NCBI RefSeq assembly: GCF_001279695.1
Contig: NZ_LGDD01000073.1
Location: forward strand, 1 to 8,490
DNA length: 8,490 bases
Origin: Streptomyces sp. WM6378
GTDB lineage: Bacteria; Actinomycetota; Actinomycetes; Streptomycetales; Streptomycetaceae
Direction of reading: 5' to 3'
Shown here: piece after piece, positions 4,945-8,490 of the stretch
Layout of the letters: every line of letters starts with the position of its first letter
Position numbering within the stretch: the first letter of the stretch is position 1
The notes under the pieces: model-generated
What the model saw: only the letters and a program-made list of their open reading frames with translations
Databases searched by the model: none
What the model was told of the DNA's origin: nothing
Made by a program: the position numbers and the translations under genes

Positions 4945-6526
4945 ATGCGCGCTGAAGGCAACGCCCGACGACCGGCGTCCGAGGAGAAGAACGGCCGCGC
5001 CCCGGGCCGTACCCCCTCGACCACCGGACCGGTCGGCGGCGCCGGGACGCCGTCGTCCACGCTCCTGGCCCTTCAGGGCAGCGCGGGCAACGCCGCCGTC
5101 GTGCAGCTGCTGCGCGGGGCCGGGCACGACGGTGCGCGGGAGCGGCATCAGCACGGTGCCGGGTGTGGGCACCAGCAGGCCGAGGAGCCGCAGGTGCAGC
5201 GCTCCGCCGTGCACGACGTGCTGCGGTCCGGCGGCCGGCCCCTCGACAGCGCGACCCGTACGGACATGCGCCCGCGCGTACACCTCGGGCAGCCACGTCG
5301 TCATCGGCGACGGCGGAGCCGACAAGCACACCCTGGCCCACGAACTGACCCACGTCATCCAGCAGCGCCAGGGCCCGGTCACGGGCACCGACAACGGCTC
5401 CGGCCTCAAGGTCTCCGACCCCTCCGACCGCTTCGAGAAGGAAGCCGAGGCCAACGCGACGCGGGCGATGTCGGGGCCCGTCCCGGAGGCGGCGGTGGCC
5501 GCCCAGCGGTCCGTGGCGGACGGCCCCGTGGCAGCCCAGCGGTCCGCGGCGGCTCCCGCGCCGGCGGTGCCGGCCGTCCAGCGGCGCGGGGACAACCCGT
5601 ACGCCAAGGCCGCCGACCACGACGGGTGGACGACGACCGCGCACCACATCGTGGCCCACTCCACGCTGACGGGCGCCCTCAACCGGCTGAGCGACGCCGA
5701 GAAGCTGGAGGTGCTCACCTCCTCGGTTCCCGACGAGCTCAGCAAGGAGATGCTGGCCAACCTCAAGGTGGCGGTGCCGGAGAACGAGAACACCCCCGAA
5801 TACCGCAGGGCCCTGCGCAAGAGGCTCGCCGACAAGGCCAACCCGAACACCGACACCGAGTGCGGCATCTCGTTCCTGGACATCCGCCACTCCTTCTTCG
5901 AGTGGCAGGCGGGCAATCAGTTCGTCGGCCCCAACACGTCCATCCGGGCGGAGCCGTCGGCGAACGGCGACGACATCGACACCGACGGCAAGTACTTCTC
6001 CCCGCTCAAGGACAAGAAGTTCAACGAGCTCACCGACCTGGGCGACCGCCTCAAGAAGCCCGGCATCGAGAACGACGAGACCGTCAAGACCCTCAAGGGC
6101 ATCCTCGCCCTCACCAAGAACCTGAGGGTCGCCGACTTCGACCCGGCGAAGTGGACCGAGGTCGACAACGGGATGACCGTGGACGAGCTGGCCGCGGACC
6201 AGCAGCTGAACCGGGCGCACATCACGGGGTACAGCTTCTTCAAGCTCGCGGCCGCCGACGTCAGGGCCGGGAAGTACCACGACTTCCTGCCCGCCGCGAC
6301 CGGTGGCGGGTACGAGTACTACGGGAAGGCACTGACCGGCGCCCAGACCCGGGGGGACTTCGTCTACATCCCGTACCTGACCCGGGAGACCCCTCCCCCG
6401 AAGGAGGGGAAGGGCGCCGGACAGCGCCAGCGGCTCGACGAGTACTGCGTGGCCCAGAACGTGCCCACGTCGACCTTCCTACCGAAGGGGCTGTACAACC
6501 CGACCCGCAAGCCGCTGAAGAAGTAA
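4945..6526 (+). pseudogene. eCIS-core (DUF4157) protein with frame disruption near 5268; possible injection-system cargo
   Basis: The conserved N-terminal part is in frame 1 from ATG 4945 (binding site GAAGAGG): a disordered Pro/Gly/Thr region, LALQGSAGNAAVVQLLR (41-57), then the eCIS-core opening VQRSAVHDVLRSGGRPLD (84-101) to ATRTDM (108, ending 5268). From 5270 the domain resumes in frame 2 at ARAYTSGSHVVIGDGG, with the zincin-like HELTH (5339-5353). About 25-30 residues usually lying between are missing, so an out-of-frame deletion of roughly 80 bases is the simplest reading. Downstream come QRS-containing linker repeats and a C-terminal domain of about 310 residues with AHHIVAHSTL (5639-5668), SFFEWQAGNQFVGPN (5891-5935) and Lys-rich ends. 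The AHH motif hints at an HNH-type nuclease, unproven. eCIS-core proteins are known as likely cargo of contractile injection systems; none of that machinery is in this window. Frame 2 stays open from GTG 4892, so a product is possible. Confidence 0.75.
5495..5551 (+). repeat. Direct repeat encoding VAAQRS linkers
   Basis: Two 24-base copies (5495-5518 and 5528-5551), period 33, encode VAAQRSVA and VAAQRSAA, followed by VQRR near 5576. Such V/A-QR-S spacers are typical of linkers after eCIS-core domains and may mark sites where the core domain separates from the C-terminal domain. The cleavage role is inference. Confidence 0.6.
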
Positions 6527-6537
6527 CTCCCTTGCGG

Positions 6538-6978
6538 TCAGCCCGGGTTGGGGCCGAACACCGGCACCGTCACGCCGTCCTCGGTCCCGGCCCGGAACGT
6601 CACGTACAGCTCCATCCCGATCCGCAGCTCCGCCTCCGGGCAGCCGACGACCTCGGTCATCATCCGGGGGCCCTCGGCCAGGTCGACGACGGCGGCGACG
6701 TAGGGGACGCGGTCGCCGAACGGCGGCAGGTCGTTGCGGTGCACGACGGACCAGGTGTAGAGCGTGGCCCGGCCGCTCGCCGGCCGCCAGGTCAGGTCCT
6801 CGCTCCAGCAGTACGGGCAGAACTCGCGCGGGTAGTGGTGCGGGCGGTCGCAGGCCGAGCAGTGCCGGACGAGGAGCCGGCCCTCGGCGGCCGCGTCCCA
6901 GTACGGGCGGGTGAAGGCGTCGGCCTCCGGAGTGGCGGCGTTCACCGTCGTGGGGGTCATCGGAGTCGTGGGGGTCAT
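6538..6978 (-). CDS. Zn-ribbon/OB-fold protein (DUF35 family)
   Basis: A 146-aa protein of the family that usually acts as an acyl-CoA-binding partner of thiolase or ketoacyl-CoA lyase/hydratase enzymes. The N-terminal helix (FTRPYWDAAAEGRLLVRHC, 22-40) leads into a rubredoxin-like zinc ribbon with C40-x-x-C43 and C54-x-x-C57. The OB-fold follows (about 68-143: LYTWSVVHR, PYVAAVVDLAEGPRMMTEVVG, GMELYVTF). The start at 6978 overlaps the stop of the DoxX-family gene by four bases (ATGA), implying translational coupling. A second in-frame ATG at 6960 follows a short MTPTTP repeat and is an alternative. No thiolase partner is adjacent: downstream lies the convergent eCIS-core gene, whose stop is only 11 bases away. 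Substrate and pathway are therefore open. Confidence 0.88.
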   Translation of the reverse strand: MTPTTPMTPTTVNAATPEADAFTRPYWDAAAEGRLLVRHCSACDRPHHYPREFCPYCWSEDLTWRPASGRATLYTWSVVHRNDLPPFGDRVPYVAAVVDLAEGPRMMTEVVGCPEAELRIGMELYVTFRAGTEDGVTVPVFGPNPG

Positions 6979-7427
6979 TGGAACAGTCCCATCGCGTCGT
7001 CCAGGGACCAGGTCTGCCACGACACGGCGCCGAGGGCGACGAGCGAGATGAGCGCCATCATCGCGTTCTGGCCCTGCTCGGCCCAGTCGTGGATCATCAG
7101 GACCAGGTAGAGGAGGTTGAGGAGGAGCCCGGCCACGAGGGCGACCGGCGTCAGGAACCCGGCCACCAGGCCTAGCCCCAGGGCGAGTTCGGCATAGACG
7201 ACGACGTACGCCATGGTCTTGGGCCGAGGCCTGACCACGACGTCGAAGCCGCTGCGGACGGCGTTCCACTTGTGCTTGGCGGCGACGTCGGCCGCCCAGG
7301 CGATGCCGGTGCCGCGCTCGAACCAGCCCTTCTTGTCCTTGTGCCGCCAGCTCTCCAGCCACCACAGCCCGAGGCCGATGCGCAGGACGGCCAGCCATTC
7401 GGCGCCGCCGAGCCAGATCGAGTCCAC
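6975..7427 (-). CDS. DoxX-family membrane protein
   Basis: A 150-aa integral membrane protein of the DoxX/DoxD-like family, members of which are linked to quinone or thiol redox at the membrane; the exact role here is unknown. An N-terminal hydrophobic segment (about 9-26, WLAVLRIGLGLWWLESW) carries the family's Arg in its first helix. A charged Lys/Arg-rich loop (29-70) follows, then three hydrophobic segments at about 72-91, 92-111 and 121-139. The start is the GTG at 7427, preceded by GAGAAAGGGG at a normal distance. It is the first gene of a two-gene unit, its TGA overlapping the start of the Zn-ribbon/OB-fold gene. A perfect dyad at 7459-7473 lies just upstream and is the likely control site. 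It diverges from a flavin monooxygenase gene, which suggests a shared oxidative pathway (inference). Confidence 0.85.
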   Translation of the reverse strand: MDSIWLGGAEWLAVLRIGLGLWWLESWRHKDKKGWFERGTGIAWAADVAAKHKWNAVRSGFDVVVRPRPKTMAYVVVYAELALGLGLVAGFLTPVALVAGLLLNLLYLVLMIHDWAEQGQNAMMALISLVALGAVSWQTWSLDDAMGLFQ

Positions 7428-7458
7428 GCGGGCCCCTTTCTCCAGTAGGGCTCAGTTT

Positions 7459-7473
7459 CTGACGGTACGTCAG
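7459..7473. promoter_or_regulatory. Perfect dyad CTGACG-GTA-CGTCAG, candidate TetR-type operator
   Basis: A perfect 6-3-6 inverted repeat 32 bases upstream of the DoxX-family start, in DNA locally richer in A and T. Its length, spacing and TGACG...CGTCA form resemble operators of TetR-family repressors that control lipid and acyl-CoA genes in actinobacteria (from memory, no specific regulator assigned). It lies where the promoter of the minus-strand operon should be; control of the divergent monooxygenase, 175 bases away, is less certain. No TetR gene is in the window. Confidence 0.55.
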
Positions 7474-7530
7474 TTCAGCGGATACGGGGCGTGTGCGCAA
7501 GGGGTAGGCGCGACCGGAAGACGCGTGCAT

Positions 7531-7578
7531 GCAGGGCGTGTGTGCGGGGCGTGTGTGTGCGGGGCGTGTGCGTGCGTG
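7531..7578. repeat. GT-rich imperfect tandem repeat (GGGGCGTGTGTGTGC)
   Basis: Three consecutive units, 7533-7545, 7546-7560 and 7561-7575, are variants of GGGGCGTGTGTGTGC with period 13-15. A related single copy (GGGGCGTGTGCGC) starts at 7486. The alternating GT/GC purine-pyrimidine tract lies in the divergent promoter region and is unlike the rest of the window. Its length may vary between strains. No function is evident. Confidence 0.6.
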
Positions 7579-7633
7579 ATCAGATCGCAACCGATTCCGG
7601 TCTTGACCGAGACCCATCAAGTGTTCGCGCCGT

Positions 7634-7639
7634 TACGCT
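7634..7639 (+). promoter_or_regulatory. Possible -10 element (TACGCT) of a leaderless monooxygenase transcript
   Basis: TACGCT fits the TANNNT pattern and ends eight bases before the ATG at 7648, the spacing expected if transcription begins at the start codon. No Shine-Dalgarno is present upstream. The TTGACC at 7603-7608 is too far (25 bases) to be a standard -35 partner. Confidence 0.35.
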
Positions 7640-7647
7640 CAGCGTTC

Positions 7648-8490
7648 ATGGCCGACACCACCAACCCCGCGAACCCCGTCTACGTGATCGGCGCCGGGCC
7701 CGGCGGGCTCGCCGTCGCCGCCGCGCTGCGCGGGCGGGGCGTCCGGGTCGTCGTACTGGAGAAGTCCGACGCCGTGGCCGCCTCCTGGCGGCGCCACTAC
7801 GACCGGCTCCACCTGCACACCACGCGGCGCCTGTCCTCACTGCCCGGGCTGCGGATTCCGCGCCGGTTCGGGCGGTGGGTGTCGCGCGACGACGTGGTGC
7901 GCTACCTGGAGAAGTACGCGGACTTCCACGAGCTGGAGATCGTCACCGGGGTCGAGGTCGAGCGGATCGAGCGGGGGCCCGAGGGCGAGGGGTGGGTGCT
8001 GTACGCGACCGGCGGGCGGCGGCTTTCGACGTCGGCCGTGGTGGTGGCCACGGGGTACAACCACACGCCGTACGTTCCCGAGTGGGCCGGGGCCGAGACG
8101 TACACGGGTGAACTCGTGCACGCGAGCCGGTACCGCAACCCGGCGCCCTACGCCGGCCGGGACGTCCTCGTCGTCGGGGCCGGCAACACCGGGGCCGAGA
8201 TCGCGGCCGACCTCGCCGACGGCGGGGCCGGGCGGGTGCGGCTCGCGGTGCGGACCGCGCCGCACATCCTGCGCCGGTCCACGGCGGGGTGGCCCGCGCA
8301 GGCGACCGGCATCCTGGTGCGCCGGCTTCCGGTACGCCTGGTGGACCGGGCGGCGTCGGTGACCGAACGGCTCTCCGTGCCGGACCTCTCCGCGTACGGG
8401 CTGCCCCGGCCGGCCGGGGGGCTGTACTCGCGGGTGCGGGAGGGGGCGATCCCGGTGCAGGACGTGGGGCTGATCGACGCGGTGCGGGGC
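7648..8490 (+). CDS. Group B flavin-dependent monooxygenase (FMO/YUCCA-like), 3' end beyond the window
   Basis: 281 residues are visible before the window ends, with no stop; relatives run to roughly 350-450 aa. The enzyme would use FAD and NADPH to insert one oxygen atom into an organic substrate. Visible: the FAD-binding glycine motif VIGAGPGGLAVAAALRGRG (13-31) ending in a Glu in VVVLEKSD; the plant-YUCCA/bacterial-FMO stretch YDRLHLHT (51-58); the ATG-type motif VVVATGYNHTP; the FMO-identifying pattern YTGELVHASRYR, matching F/Y-x-G-x-x-x-H-x-x-x-Y-R; and the NADPH-binding VLVVGAGNTGAEIAADLA. The sequence is intact as far as it goes. The start at ATG 7648 is set by homology; no ribosome binding site is seen, so leaderless translation is likely. 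It is divergent from the DoxX/OB-fold operon. Substrate is unknown; indole-3-pyruvate or other small carbonyl/sulfur/amine compounds are possibilities in this family. Confidence 0.9.
   Translation, partial: MADTTNPANPVYVIGAGPGGLAVAAALRGRGVRVVVLEKSDAVAASWRRHYDRLHLHTTRRLSSLPGLRIPRRFGRWVSRDDVVRYLEKYADFHELEIVTGVEVERIERGPEGEGWVLYATGGRRLSTSAVVVATGYNHTPYVPEWAGAETYTGELVHASRYRNPAPYAGRDVLVVGAGNTGAEIAADLADGGAGRVRLAVRTAPHILRRSTAGWPAQATGILVRRLPVRLVDRAASVTERLSVPDLSAYGLPRPAGGLYSRVREGAIPVQDVGLIDAVRG

Noticed and set aside
5255..5285. Programmed ribosomal frameshifting in the eCIS-core gene
   Set aside because: No slippery heptamer or following pseudoknot is evident, and about 25-30 conserved residues are missing at the junction, which a simple frameshift would not explain.
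4769..6280. A 503-residue minus-strand open frame opposite the eCIS-core gene
   Set aside because: Valine/leucine/glycine-rich composition with no motif; it is the mirror of a gene with clear homology on the plus strand.
5269..7110. Continuation of the frame-1 reading frame beyond the eCIS-core N-terminus
   Set aside because: After 5268 the frame-1 translation is an Arg/Gly/Pro/His-rich shadow of the frame-2 protein and then antisense to the OB-fold and DoxX genes.
1..8490. tRNA, rRNA, CRISPR array, insertion sequence or att site
   Set aside because: No cloverleaf, spaced identical repeats, transposase or integrase sequence was recognised on either strand.

Overview
The window is very GC-rich DNA with strong third-position GC bias, few clear Shine-Dalgarno sites, several probably leaderless starts and GC-rich intergenic hairpins. 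The intergenic repeats and gene content (NarL-type two-component pair, eCIS-core protein, DUF4190-like protein) point to a Streptomyces chromosome or a close relative. The assignment is from base composition and recalled family features; no search was run.

Layout. 1-122: repeat-rich leader, with a 14-bp inverted repeat ending exactly at the next start codon. 123-713 (+): RimJ/RimL-like GNAT acetyltransferase. 767-1426 (+): PNPOx-like flavoprotein. 1549-1923 (-): small DUF4190-like membrane protein, divergent from 2062-3300 (+), a sensor histidine kinase, and 3297-4049 (+), its NarL/LuxR-type response regulator (ATGA overlap). 4084-4139: a Streptomyces-type intergenic repeat that folds into two hairpins. 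4169-4726 (-): a second GNAT. 4945-6526 (+): an eCIS-core (DUF4157) protein whose conserved core domain is split between two frames, with a novel-looking C-terminal domain. 6538-6978 (-) and 6975-7427 (-): a Zn-ribbon/OB-fold (DUF35) protein translationally coupled to a DoxX-family membrane protein. 7648 to the window end (+): start of a group B, YUCCA-like flavin monooxygenase.

How the genes relate. The kinase and regulator are one operon; a perfect 17-bp dyad just before the kinase start is a candidate operator and could also influence the divergent DUF4190-like gene. The DoxX/OB-fold pair and the monooxygenase diverge from about 220 bp that holds a perfect CTGACG-GTA-CGTCAG dyad, resembling a TetR-family operator. 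The most unusual item is the eCIS-core gene. Its N-terminal homology lies in frame 1 and its HELTH motif and C-terminal domain in frame 2, as expected after an out-of-frame deletion near 5268. However, a GTG at 4892 with a strong ribosome binding site opens frame 2 without a stop to 6526, so a protein with a replaced N-terminus could still be made. No eCIS sheath, baseplate or tube genes are visible.
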